Below the pieces are notes generated by a model. The model searched no databases and was not told the DNA's origin. It saw only the letters and a program-made list of their open reading frames with translations. 64,000 nt of DNA from Chlorella sorokiniana. Lineage: Eukaryota > Chlorophyta > Trebouxiophyceae > Chlorellales > Chlorellaceae. Numbering within the stretch: position 1 is the first letter of the stretch; every line of letters begins with the position of its first letter. The stretch lies in the NCBI GenBank assembly GCA_025917655.1, contig CP084609.1:2108001-2172000 (forward strand), read 5' to 3'. Made by a program: the position numbers and the translations under genes. Shown here piece by piece: positions 22,947 to 33,813 of the stretch.

Positions 22947-23698
22947 AGCCGCTGCGTGGGGGCGCTCGCTGCACGCGAGGCACACGGCCCTGGGCGGGCG
23001 CAAGTCACGCGGCAAGGGGTCTCCCAGCTTGTCCGCCGCACGGGCCAGGATGCTGGCGTGCAGCGCAGGGCTGTGCAGGGTTTTGGTTTGTTTCGGCCCG
23101 CCCCCATTACTCTGCGGGTGCATTGGCCCGCTGCTGCATTTTGTCAGAAGGTTGCCCTGGTGGCTCCCGTTCTGGAGTGATGATCGATTGGGGAAAGCAC
23201 GTGTGTCCCTCCATAGCAACACTATGGGCAGATACTGCACACCTTGACCATAATTTTGGCTGCATTAAGTATACAAAGCAACCGTGTAAAAATTGTATCG
23301 CAACCGGACTTGACAAATTGTCCCTTCGGGAAACGGATACGTGTTGGAAGCAGGCTTGGCAGCATTCATGGAAGGCTGTTGTCACATGCAACTGTCCTTG
23401 CCAGAAAAGTTTCAAGCAGCAACAGGGCATGGCAGGAAAAGTGGGACGATAGCAGGAGGATGGTACATCATTGTGACTGTGCCGAAACGGGGGAGAGCAT
23501 GCCACCATGCTGCCTCCTTCACATGGGCAGCAAGAGCTACGGAAAAAGAGCTGCCAAAGGCTCAGCACCAAGCAGCACGACATCGGAAAATACAGCTCCC
23601 AGCTGCCCTCACAGTAAGGAGGGCATGGCAAGGGGAGGCAAGGGCGCGGAGATGTGGGCAGGTGCTTGCATGCCAAGCAGGGGGAGCCTAGCCGACGT
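22947..23698. other. Convergent 3' flanks; no further gene
   Basis: The 3' UTR of the CBM25 gene is expected up to the TGTAA at 23285-23289. The rest (to 23698) is AT-richer and contains no ORF with a convincing composition. The minus gene ending at 23699 has its 3' flank here. Confidence 0.45.
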
Positions 23699-24563
23699 TT
23701 AGGCAGTCAGAGTTTCCTCCACCCCGCTGGCCCCCAGCGAGTCTGAGGTGTAGAGCAGGCAGCCGTCCTCAAACACAGCGGCGGCGCGGCTGCCCGCGGG
23801 CAGCGGGTGCGCGCCATGGTTGGCCCCGGTGGCGGCGCCTGCCGCCTCATCCTCCACCTCCCCCGCCTCCCGACATCAGCCTGCACACAAGGGAGGCCCG
23901 GGAGATGAACCGGGGCTGTCCAACGTTATCCCGACCGCCGGCCGTGCGCAAGGGACGTTGGCGGCACCCATGCAACGGCCGGCATGACGGCCTAGGCCAC
24001 CCCGCCCGGCCTGCCCCGCCCACCTCGTCGAATGTACCGCTCTGACGCAGCTGCACGCGCAGCGCGGAGGACAGCGCGTGCTCGTCCAAGGGCCCCAGCC
24101 TGGCCGCCAGCTCGCTCTGGGCGGCGGCGCTCTGCTGCTGCGCCGCCGCTTCGGCCTGCACTCGTGCGGGGAGCAGCCCAGGCCAGGCTCTCAGCTGCTG
24201 TCCCGAGATATGTTGTTTGCCGATCAACCGCAACACCCCAGCCGAGGTGTTTGTCACCTCCTTTGCTGCCGCACGCCGAGCGCCACGAAGCTCACGCCGC
24301 GTCGGTTTGCGCCCAGGCGTGGGCGCCTCCGCGTCGGCCGCAGCCGCGGCCTGCGCCGCGGCCTGCGCCGTCTTGCGCTCCACAGCCGCTGCCTCGCGCT
24401 CTTGGGAGAGGCGCAGCTGCTTTTCCATCGCATACTGCTGCTGCTCAGGTGACAGGGCGACCGGGGTGGCGGCCCAGCGCCGCGGTGCCTGCCGCAGCCG
24501 GCGGAGGGCGCAGCAGTGCTGAGTGAAGGCCGAGGCTCCAAACTGCGTGGCGATGGTCATCAT
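23699..24563 (-). CDS. Unrecognised basic protein, likely organelle-targeted
   Basis: An ATG at 24563 (MMTIATQFGASAFTQHCCAL, then RRLRQAPRRW) opens exon 1, with Arg and hydroxylated residues and no acids for about 38 residues, as in mitochondrial or plastid presequences. Next comes a helical region (SPEQQQYAMEKQLRLSQERE), a basic stretch (GRKPTRRELRGARRAAAKEV) and a conserved-looking segment (SAGVLRLIGKQHISGQQLRA). A donor after GTFDE (about 24025) joins an exon ending at the TAA at 23699 (AVFEDGCLLYTSDSLGASG). The acceptor near 23862 needs an internal AG to keep the frame, so the junction is tentative. The basic coiled segment could fit an organelle ribosomal or assembly protein, but I recognise no family. 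Confidence 0.5.
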
Positions 24564-25005
24564 GGTGTGGAGCTGCGCGTTGAAAGCGGGGAGAAACCTT
24601 GGTGAGGGAAGCAAGTGTCGACCAAAAACCCTACGGCAGCCTCTACTGCACCGCAAGTGCTACTATTAGGGAGGCCTGGCGACCGGAAGCGACCATACGG
24701 GATGCCGACAGTCAAAGAGCGCTCACAAGCCCGTCCAAGCCGACCTCCTCACGATAGGGTGTCTCGACTCGCGCTTCCTAGTTTGGGTGGTCTTGCCTTA
24801 GAGTTCTCGATTCGTTACAAATGTTGCGAGCAGTAATGGATTGCCCAGACCGACAATCCCATCAGATACACGTAGCGGACGCTACGTGTCGGTGAAGCAT
24901 GAGCAGATCTCTATCAATTGGTCCCACCGCAGCCTCCGCAAAGGATCAAGTCCTTCAACACATCTGCACCGCCTTGAAGGCAGCGTCAGTAGCGGCTTCG
25001 AAAAC
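24564..25005. promoter_or_regulatory. Divergent promoter region between the 24.5-kb gene and APEM9
   Basis: This 442-bp region separates two outward-facing start codons. It has lower GC than either gene and holds the perfect 10+2+10 inverted repeat at 24868-24889. No gene is seen inside. Confidence 0.5.
24868..24889. promoter_or_regulatory. 22-bp inverted repeat with ACGTG cores
   Basis: Arms of 10 bp (ACACGTAGCG and CGCTACGTGT) match perfectly around a 2-bp spacer. Each arm contains an ACGT core as used by plant bZIP factors. It lies 117 bp before the APEM9 ATG, so it may control APEM9 or both divergent genes. Confidence 0.5.
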
Positions 25006-26657
25006 ATGGTGGCAGCGGAAGTGCTGGTTTGCGAGGCGGAACGCCTCTTGATACTGTCAGACTTTGCTGGAGCAGAGAAAGCAGCAGCGCAGGCCTGCAA
25101 ATTGGCCAGCCCGGCACACCGAGAGCTGCTAGACAGGGCGTGCACTGTGGCTATTCAGACCCTGTTTGAAACTCAAAGGTGTGATATGTGCATCTTCTGC
25201 TGTGCGGAAGCAGCCTCAGGGGGCCCCTGGTGGCCAGGCAGGCAGGCCCTGCCATCCATCTCCCGTTGCAGCGCCGGCGCTTGGCCGCTGCACGCCACTC
25301 CAGGCGATGCCGCCTTGCGGGCCGCTGCCCTACCCCTGCCCCTCCTTGGAAGCCGCAGGTTTGGGCTGACCCACCGCCTGCTGCGCGACGTGTTTGGCGA
25401 CGTGGCGACGGGCGCCGCCGCACAGCCTGCTGCTGTGGCTGGCGCTGGCGCTCGACTCCCGGAGCACCGCCGCGAGGCTGAGCGCCTGATCCAGCTGCTG
25501 CTGGAGACGTGCCAGCCTGGCGGCGGCACGTGCAACAGTGCAGACAGCGGCACAGACGAGGCGGCGCCTGGCGGCGCAAGCGGCGCGGCCTGGACGCGGC
25601 GGCAGTACCTCGCCCTTCTGCACCTGTACAGCGAGGTCCTGCTGCGCACGCTGCGCGAGCCCGCAGGTGAGCAGCCGCAGCCGCTCGCGGTGTCGAGGGA
25701 GGTGCTAGCACGGCACGGGCTACAGCAACACGCGGGGCGGGTCTGGGGCGGCCTTCTGCAGGGGTGTCGGCAGAGCGCTTCTCGGCCTGTGGCAGACTGC
25801 CCGGGCGGCGCTGCACCCGCCGCCGCAGGCCAGCCATCGCCAGCGGCACGCGCTGCGCCCGTTATCTGCCGCCAGACCGCGCCAGTCGCCGAACCGCCCC
25901 CTGCCGGGCCCCAGCTGCGCACGCAGCTGAACTTGACGCCCAGCCGCAACACACCCGCGCTTCACTCCAAACCCGGCTTGCTGCCCGTGCCTGCTGCAGC
26001 GGTGATGCGTTGGGTGGAGGAAACGCGGCTGCCCATCACTGCGGAAGAGCGGGGGCTGCTGCTGGAGCAGCTGCGGCAGGAGGAGCAGCAGCTGGCGGCG
26101 CAGCGCGGCGACGGCGGCGGCTGGGAGGGCGGGCAGGGTGGGCGGCGGCGCGGGCGCGCGGGCGCCAAGCGGAGCCGAGCCGGCCCGGCTGCCCAGCCAG
26201 GCTGGGGAGGAGGAGGCAGATGAGGGGCGCAGCTTCCAGGCTGCTGCTGCTGCGCCGCAGCGCACACAGCATGCGGCGGCTCCAGCGCGCTGCGAGATAG
26301 AGCCGGCGCCGGCGCCTGAGGACAGCGCCTGGCAGCCAGCCGGGCTGGACTGGCTGGCCCAGTGCCAGCAGAGCGCCGCCTCCCTGCTGCGCTCCCTGCT
26401 GGGCACGACCGCCGCCGAGGCGGCGGGGAGCGGCAAGCCCGGCCAGGCGACGCGCGCCGCCGCCCCCGCCCGCCTCCGTGCGCCAGCTAAGCAAGACCGT
26501 GCTTGGCTGCGTGCTGCTGTACGCGCTGTACGCCGAGCGGCGGGCCATTCGCCGCGGCCTGGGAGCCGCTCGGCGCTTTGCCGCCGGCGGCGCCGGCGAC
26601 CTCCTGCGCATGGCCTTTGCCCTGTCGGCCAACCCCATGGCGGCGGTGGGCGCCTGA
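25006..26657 (+). CDS. APEM9: APEM9 / PEX26-like peroxisomal membrane anchor of the PEX1-PEX6 ATPases
   Basis: Three exons: 25006-25178, 25359-25666, 26000-26657, about 380 aa. The N-terminus is a TPR-like helical pair (MVAAEVLVCEAERLLILSDF, then AGAEKAAAQACKL). The middle carries YLALLHLYSEVLLRTLREPA, then AVMRWVEETRLPITAEERGL, the position where plant APEM9 has its conserved VEKA-LPEERR helix. The C-terminus holds a hydrophobic helix (KTVLGCVLLYALYAERRAI) followed by DLLRMAFALSANPMAAV, very close to the plant APEM9 tail (LAFS-VNPLAAV). APEM9 is a tail-anchored peroxisomal protein that recruits PEX6/PEX1 for PEX5 recycling. The start at 25006 is preferred over an upstream in-frame ATG because the family begins at this helix. 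The frame changes in exon 2, where LLLWLALALDSRS lies one frame off, and twice in exon 3. A TGTAA lies at 26856. Confidence 0.75.
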
Positions 26658-27022
26658 CTGGCCGCAACTGGAACCAGCATCCCTCGAATGAATCAGCCCC
26701 GGCCGCTGGCCGCCCTCAGCCTGCCTGCAACAGCAAGGCCCCTGCCACCTACCTGCCATGCGTTTCATGCAACAAGTCGCGTGCCTGTCCGCTTCCTGTG
26801 CAAGGCTGCCTGCCAGGCATGCCGGCCGCCAGCCCCACACTGGGCAGGCTCCCCCTGTAACAGCTCTCCCGCCGCGCTGGGCAGTTTTTCCGAGGGCTCT
26901 GGGTTATGTTTGCACCCACAGCAATCCCACTCTTGCAGTGTGCTGACAGAAGCAGAGAGGGGTCGAGCTGCGCTTTCAAAGGCGGGAGGACGCCGTCGGC
27001 TGCCGCCCGGCGGGCGCTGCAG
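26658..27022. other. Convergent 3' flanks of APEM9 (+) and kinase-CNB (-)
   Basis: No gene is seen in this 365-bp gap; it holds the APEM9 3' UTR and poly(A) signal and the 3' flank of the kinase gene. Confidence 0.5.
26856..26860 (+). terminator. Poly(A) signal TGTAA of APEM9
   Basis: Lies 199 nt after the APEM9 stop, in the gap before the convergent kinase gene. Confidence 0.45.
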
Positions 27023-30000
27023 TCACGCCGCGCCGCCCAGCAGGCGCAGCATGTCGTCGCCCAGAGCCGCCAGCCGCGCCAGCGCCTCCAGCACCAGGTC
27101 CTCGCTCTGGCGCAGCCACATCAGCTGCGCCAGCTGCTGCTTGGCCTGCGGCACAGGAGGGCTCGCGCGTGTTGCGGGCATGTAAGTGGGCAGGCGCCCG
27201 CGCCCAAGCGGGTGCGGCTGCAAGCGTGCTGCAGGGCTGTGACAGAAGCGTGTGGGAAGCAGCATCCATCACACTGACGGCGCCCGCTCTGGTGTGGACA
27301 CAGCACAGCCAGGACACTTGGACGGCACGCCAGCGCGCCAGCGCCCGCTGCTGCCTGCCTCCTGCCGACAGGCTGCCTGGCCGGCCTCAGGCTGCACGGC
27401 GCTGGCGCAGACCTGGCACACGCCCAGGACAGGCACCCACCAAAGGGCAGCGCGCCAGGTACGCCTTGGCAGCAGGGTAGGGCACCAGCGCCGCACGCAC
27501 GCTTGCGCTTGCCGCCACGACGGTCGCCAGTCGGCGGCTTTGGCTGCCGTCTGCACGGCGCATCGGGCCAGTTGGGGGTGGGGAGGGCCACGCTTGAGTT
27601 GGGCGACTGGAGGCTTTGCACACAACACAAACCGCAGCGACTGCATGGGGAGAGGCCCGCGGCGGCGCCAGAGGGTGCTGTCGCAAGGTTAGGAGGGAGC
27701 AGGTGAAGGGGGAAAAGGGAGTGCAGGGGAGCGCGTCTGAGCGCGCTGTGCTCACTCAACGCCTCCATCTCGCCCACAAAGTCGCCCGGGCCGCGGCGCG
27801 CCGCCAGGAAGAGGCGGGGCCCCGGCGCAGCGTGCCCAGCAGCTCCCGTGCCCGGCTGGCCGCCTGCGGCAGGCGGCGGGATGGGGGTGGGCGGCAGGAG
27901 GGCACTGAACGATCGACGGACATTGCTGGGAGCGGCACAGGCGCGCCCTCCCCCGCTGGCAAGGAGGGTGCTGAGGGGTGTCGGCGTTGGCGACAGGTTG
28001 GGGGTGAGGGATGCAGGCGGGGGACAGCGGCAGAGTAGGTGGGCCAGCGCAGCACGTCGGCTTCCCCAGAGCGGGAATGGGGGCAGGCAGAGCCGCCTCG
28101 CGCTTCACGGCCGAGCTGGGGCGGTGCATGTACTGCAGCGCATACAGCCGCACCTCCAGCAGCGCCGACGGCAGCTCCTCTCCCACCACCTCAGCCGCCG
28201 CCTCGCCCCTCTCTGCCTGCCCCTCCTGCTGCGGCCGCTGCTCCTCCAGCCGCTGCTGCTGCTGCTGCTGCTGCTCTCGCTCGCCCGCCAGCCCTTGGGG
28301 GGCAGGTGGCAGCCCCTGCCGCTGCTCCCCCTGCTGCGCGGCGGGCGCCGCTGGGTTGACGCTGCCTCGAGCAGAGGGGGGCCGGGGGTGTGGAGGTGCT
28401 CCCCCGCCGCCTCCACCTCCAGCCCCATCTGCCGCCGCAGGCCGCAGGGACCGGGGCTGGGGGTGGCGGCGGCTGGGCCCACAGCGGAAGCTGCCTCGGG
28501 GGTGCACACCTGAGCCGGCGACTCTGCCCAGGGTGGCACCTGCAGGCCTAGGCCGGGGCGTCGCCCGGGGTTGCTGGCTCGCCCTCTGGCGGCTCGATCG
28601 GTGTGGCGACGGCCAGCGGGGACGCGGGCGGCTGCCGCGGCCGGCCGGGCGGCAGCGGAGGCAGCGCCAGCGCGGGGCGCTGCTCGCCGTGCTTTCCAGG
28701 CGCTGCAGCCGGCTGGGGTGCTGCTGCTGCTGCACCGCGGCGGCGGCGCTGCTGCCGCCTACGTCGCCTGGTGGCCGGCCGTGTGCTGCAGCAGAAGCCG
28801 ACTCTGCAAGGCAGCTGCTGGTCCGCCGAGACAGCAGCGAGCTCTCTGGCGGCTGCTGCGCTCCGCTTGCCGCCTCATCATTCATGGAGAGGCTGGCACG
28901 GCTGATTTCCTCTGCTGCAGCCGAATACGCGGGCTCGCCGATCGACGACGCTGCCCCCGCCCGCGCAGCTGTCTGCAGCGAAGAGTGCCGCCGGCGAGCG
29001 GCGGCCGCTTATGGAAGCGGCGCCGCCGAGCGGGCCCTCCCTCTGGCTGGCAGCCGACAGCTGGTCTTGCTGCTGCTGCTGCTGCGGCGGCTGCGGCGGC
29101 GGCGGGTGCTGTTCCTGCGGCTGCCGGCGCTGCTGCTGGCTCTGCTGCGCGTTGGCGGCGGGGCCCGCGAGCGGCGCTGCCGTCTTGTACAGCACTTCGC
29201 ACTCGCCCTCTAGAATGTAGAGCAGGTGGGCGCCTGTGGGGGCCAGCAGCAACAACCTGTTGCTCACAACCGCACCGTGCAGGGTATCCGCATCGCAGCG
29301 GGGCTTGCCGCTGTCAGCAGCTGGCGGGGAGCGGAGGTGCAGCGGGTCCCCCGGCTTGCAGCAGCGCCAGCGGCAGCCAGCAGCCGGGCCCGCAGGCGGG
29401 GCCCACCTGGCTCTCCGCGGCTCATCAGCTGCTCGCCGCGGCTGAAGCTGAGCACCGGGCGTTGCTCCCCACCAGGCCTTGCAGAGCCTCACGCAGCAGC
29501 TGCTCCTGCTGCCGCTGCTCCGCCTCCTCGTCCCACCCGCCCCCTGCCCCGCCAGGCCGGCAGCCGGGCCGGCCGCAGCCTGCCCACGCTGCGCCTGCTG
29601 CCAGCCGTGCAGCGGCGGCAGCGCGCCGCCCGCCGCCACCCACGGGTGCTCCATCACCTGTGCCAGGCCCAGCCGCCGCTCGGGATCCTGCAGGGCGCGC
29701 ACGGCAGCGGCGCTGGGCCCGCGGCCGCCGTGTGCTGCTGCCGCGCTGCACAAACCTGTGTGAAGCCTATGCAGCAGGCTGGCCCAGCCCCACCACGATC
29801 CGCACACCAGTTCCAGACACCACCAAACCCAGCAACACCTCCACCTCTAACCCTCTTTCCATCTTAAAGGCAGGATCTCGCACGTGCCAAACCCCACCCA
29901 GCTGCCCAAGCACGCACGCCCAACAAACGCTCCTCCCCCGTGCCCCCTCGCCGCCCAAAAGAACACAACCACCTAACATCCAGTCCCCCATCCCTTTCCC

Positions 30001-33000
30001 CCCCACCGGGCCCCCCGATGGCGCCCCGATCCCCCCCCCTTTTCCCCCAAACACACACACACACCCACCCACCCACCCACCTTCTCCAGCATGCCCAGCA
30101 GCAGGTGCCGCAGCTCCGGCGACACGGGCGGCTGGTCGGGAAGGCCAGCGGCGCGGTCTGCACCACCTCAAACAGCTCCAGCACGGTGTCGGCCCTGCGG
30201 TACAGCAGTACAATCATGGTCACGGCACGCGCGGCACAGCAAGCCGCTCCGTGCGCAGAGCTGAGTGGTGCTGGCGGCAGGTGCTGCGGGGGCGAGGCAG
30301 GCAGGCAGGCCCCACGCATCTCGGCGGGTGCAGCGGCGGCGGGGCTCAGTGCAGGGAGGCTCGGCACAGCGGCGACCCTTGCCTGAAGGGTATGCACCCA
30401 AACACAAAGGAGAAGAGGCAGGCGCCCAGCGCGTAGACGTCGGCGGGCGGCCCCTGCAAACATCAGCCAGCGGCATGGTTTGTGCGTCTTATCTTGATAT
30501 GTGTATGGGGTGGGGTGGGGTGGGGCGGAGGGGTGGCGCGTCCAAGGTCCCCGTTGGCAGGCACGCTCACCCAACCCTTCGCTGCGCCCGTACCGCACCT
30601 GTACCGCGCATTGGGGCGCATCATCTCGGGCGCCAGGAAGGCGGGCGTGCCGTTGCAGCGGTCGAACTCAGCTTCAGAATCGGCCAGCACCTTGCTGCAG
30701 GCCAGGGGGCAAGGACTCGCTCTACTCAATTCTATGAGATTCGAAGTGATCAATTCCCCCACGCCACTCATTCAACCACTCACGCCACGCCTGCACCCGG
30801 GTGCAGACACGTCCGCCCCCACCCACCCATGCCTGCATGCACACAAAACGCGACAAACGCCCCTGCCCAACTTTCGCCACCATCACCGCGCCCAGCCAGC
30901 CCCATGTAAAAGCCGCATCGAAAGCCGGACTGTCAGAGCGGGGCGCCCCACCCCGTGACACCCCCTCGCTCTCCCCCTCCACCCCCTCGCTCTCCCCCTC
31001 CACCCCCTCGCTCTCCCCCTCCAGCCCCCTCTTCAAACACCCCCACACACACACACACACACCTGCAGCCGAAGTCTGACAGGGCGACACGCCCGCCGCC
31101 CCCATCAGCGCGTTCTCCGGCTTGAGGTCGCCGTGCACCACGCGGCGGGCGGCGTGCAGGTAGTCCAGCGCCTGCCGGGGTGTTCAGGGTGTTGAGGGTG
31201 AGTGGAGCGGGCGGGGTGGGAAGTGGGGCTTGCGTGTGTGCATGTGCCGGGGTGATGCATGGGGGTGCCCGGGTGTGTTGCGGGCAGGTGGGGTGGGGAG
31301 TGGGGAGTGAGTGGGGAGGGGCCGCCGCCGCCGCCGCAGAAGCTCAGCGTGCGCTACGGCTGGTTTCCGGGCGGGAGCAGCGGGGTAGATTCAGACGCTG
31401 GGCTATAATTGGGCCGGGGACACCCCAAGTGGAGCGAGGGCGCAAGCTGGGGAGTGGTCCGAGCAAGGCCCAACATACGAGGCCAGCCCAGCCCAGCCCC
31501 GCCATCCCCTGCAGCGACACACGTGCGCAACAGCATGCATACGGACGAGCGCTGCTGCCGCTGTCTGCCACGTACCCGGCACATGTCGCGGAAGTAGAGG
31601 CGAGCGACCTCCTCTGGGATGCGGTGCCCGCGCTCTGCACGAAACGCGCGCTTTGCACGAAACGGTCAGCACAGCGGGGAGCGGGGGCAGCCATCGCGCC
31701 AGCCCCCTCGACCAAGCCTGGCAGGCAGGGTGAGGAGCGAGGGGGCGCGGCCCGGCGCGCGCTGCCTCAGCCCAGCGTGCGGCGGCGGCGGCGCGCGCGG
31801 CGCGCGCTGCCTCAGCCCAGCGTGCGGCGGCGGCGGCGGCGCACCCAGCCCCTCGCGCGTCATGACGGGGCCGCCTTCGTAATAATCCATCACCAGCAGC
31901 ATCTTGTTGCTGGTCGAGTCGTCAACCACCTGAGCACGGGGGAGGGGCAGGAGAGGCCCGCTGCTGAGCCCGCATCCAGGCCTTTGATCAACCACGGTTG
32001 GAGTGCGGCAGCGCTGCTGCGCTGCAGACGCGCTGCAGGGGCGGCCGTCGCCCCTCGTCCACTGCTCCTTTGAGGGCGGCCACCCAAGGTGCGCAGTCAG
32101 CTGCACGGCGGCCCAGCTCCCCACGCCGCCGCGCCAGCGTCCAGAGATCCACACCAGCACACACGCGCATGCACCCCACCCAACACGCCTGCCACCACTG
32201 CCCAATCGCACCAATCCCCAGGCCGCCATCAACACCAACACAAGATGGGAGGCCGGGGGAAACCGCCCGTGCTGCAGCTTGCACCACCCGCCAGCCCGGA
32301 TCTCAAGGGAGCAGCGCACCCACAACAGCACCCACCTCCCGCAGGGCCACCACATTGGGGTGGGCCGCAGAGCGCATCACAGCCACCTCGCGGGCCAAAT
32401 CCTCCAGCGGGTGGCGCGGCCCAGCCCGTCCGCTGCGTGAGGCCTTGCCCCGCTGCGACACCGCGTCTTTCTTCACAATCTGCGGGTTTGGAAAGCGTGG
32501 GAGGGCAGGCGACAATGTGCGGGCGTCCAAGAAAGAAGGGTAACCACGAAGAGGTGGGGTTGGGGCGGTACGGAGGGTCCTGGCTGGGTGAGTCGATGAA
32601 GGGAGCGTGTTTAGTGGGGGAGGAGAGGCGGAAGGCAAGTGGGGTCGGGCGATGAAGGGCGGTGGCTGGGCTGGGTGCTGGGAGCCACCACCTGTGCGCA
32701 GGCGCGATCCGCCAGCTGTCCCAGTGCACACCGCATCGGCCGCCGGACGCGCACCGGCAGCTGAGAGGCAGCTTCCCTGCCCGGCCCCACCTTGACGGCG
32801 TACAGCTGGCAGTCCTCCAGGCTCATGCAGAGGAAGACGCGGCCCGAGGAGCCCCTGCGGAGGAGCGCCGCGCGGTTGGGAGGCGGCAGGCGGTCCGCGA
32901 CGGGGAATCGGCAGGCGGCCAGCGCAGCACAGCAGCCAGCCAGCCAGGCAGCTCAGTAGCAGCCTCGGCTGCCTGGCCGAGGGGACGAGCCGGCCAGGGC

Positions 33001-33813
33001 TGGAGGGCGCAGCATGTGCACCCCGGGGCTTGGCGAAACGCGATGCAAGGCTGCCGTGCTGCCGAGGCGCAACATTGGGGTTGCAGGACCGCTGCGGTAC
33101 GCTGTACCGCTCCCCACCTGCCAAGGTACTTTATCACCATGTACTGGTTGATAAAGGTGATCCCCGACACCTTGCACAGCCGCAGCCGCTGGCTGTCCCT
33201 GCACGCGCGCCCCGCCAGCAGCGCGGGCACCAGGCCTTGGGTCCAGGTGCACAGCGGGCACAGCGGGCACAGCCCAGCGCAGAGCACGGCTACGGGCCGG
33301 GCGTGTGCTGCTTCTCGAGCAGCGCTGGCCTGCGCAGCGCATCAGCCTGGACCTCACCTGACGGCTGCGGCGTGCGGCGGGCCGCCCAGACCAAACAGCG
33401 AGTCTTGACGCAGCCTGCGGCCAGAGCGGTGGCAAGGCCAGCGCACGCATGCACGGGTGACAAATATTGCAAGCAGCTGTGGAGGACCGCGCGACTTGCA
33501 CAACAGCCTTGCAGTCTTGTAATGGGTTGTTTAGTATCTGAAAGAATACTCCTCCACACCTCAGCTGGCTGCCCAGCGAACCAGTCGTTGAGAGCGAGGC
33601 GAGGGTGTCGCGGGGTGTCAGCAGCCCCGGGCTGGGCGAAGCCGAGGCGGCCGCCAGCCGCGCCGCCGGTTCGGGGCGCCAGCTGTAGCGGTCCCAGTCG
33701 CTGGCCACCTCGCTGTCGCTGTCAGATGATCCCAGGGAGGAGGCTGTGGCCACCAGCCGGGATACCCCCGCCGCTCGCCGCGGCGTCGCATCGCGAGCGC
33801 CGCGTGGCGGCAT
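27023..33813 (-). CDS. GRIK/CaMKK-like Ser/Thr kinase with C-terminal cyclic-nucleotide-binding domain
   Basis: The start is the ATG at 33813 (MPPRGARDATPRRAAGVSRL), with a Ser-rich leader. Kinase exons follow at about 33419-33359, 33206-33122, 32859-32791, 32479-32335, 31931-31845, 31638-31576, 31168-31063, 30697-30601, 30455-30374 and 30196-30078. Motifs in order: glycine loop LGRGSSGRV, lysine in YAVK, helix C LAREVAVMRSAAHPNVV, VHGDLKPEN (HGD as in plant GRIKs), SDFGC, GTPAFLAPEMMR, ADVYALGACLF and DPERRLGLAQVMEHPWV. After the kinase come SFSRGEQLMSRGEP, then LLYILEGECEVLYKT, a long Gln/Pro/Ser insertion (29170-28110), RGPGDFVGEMEAL and RLATVVAASASVRAAL, which are the parts of a cyclic-nucleotide-binding barrel including its phosphate cassette. 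The last exon is 27145-27023. The kinase class acts upstream of SnRK1/AMPK; cyclic nucleotide control is inferred. One-base frame changes occur near 31090 (run of G) and 30140. The intron after 30374 has a GC donor. Confidence 0.75.
30064..30081. repeat. (CCCA)n run after a CA run in a kinase intron
   Basis: A CA repeat (about 30050-30063) continues into CCCA tetranucleotides, next to the 3' (donor-side) end of the exon at 30078. Confidence 0.6.
30961..31023. repeat. 21-bp tandem repeat, 3 copies, kinase intron
   Basis: Three nearly identical copies of CCCCCTCGCTCTCCCCCTCCA, followed by a CA run, in the intron between the kinase exons at 31063 and 30697. Confidence 0.8.
31754..31843. repeat. 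45-bp tandem duplication beside a kinase splice donor
   Basis: Two copies at a 45-bp offset, both containing GCGCGCTGCCTCAGCCCAGC and a GGC run. The repeat ends right at the donor of the exon 31931-31845. Confidence 0.75.

Noticed and set aside
24841-25005. Upstream in-frame extension of APEM9
   Set aside because: The extension has no family match, includes the palindrome and promoter region, and the family N-terminus begins at 25006.
28571-30436. 621-codon plus-strand ORF
   Set aside because: It is the antisense shadow of the kinase-CNB gene; its Leu/Arg/Ala-rich, low-diversity composition and runs across introns are typical of GC-rich antisense frames.
30961-31023. CRISPR-like tandem units
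   Set aside because: The copies are directly adjacent without spacers and lie in an intron of a eukaryotic gene.
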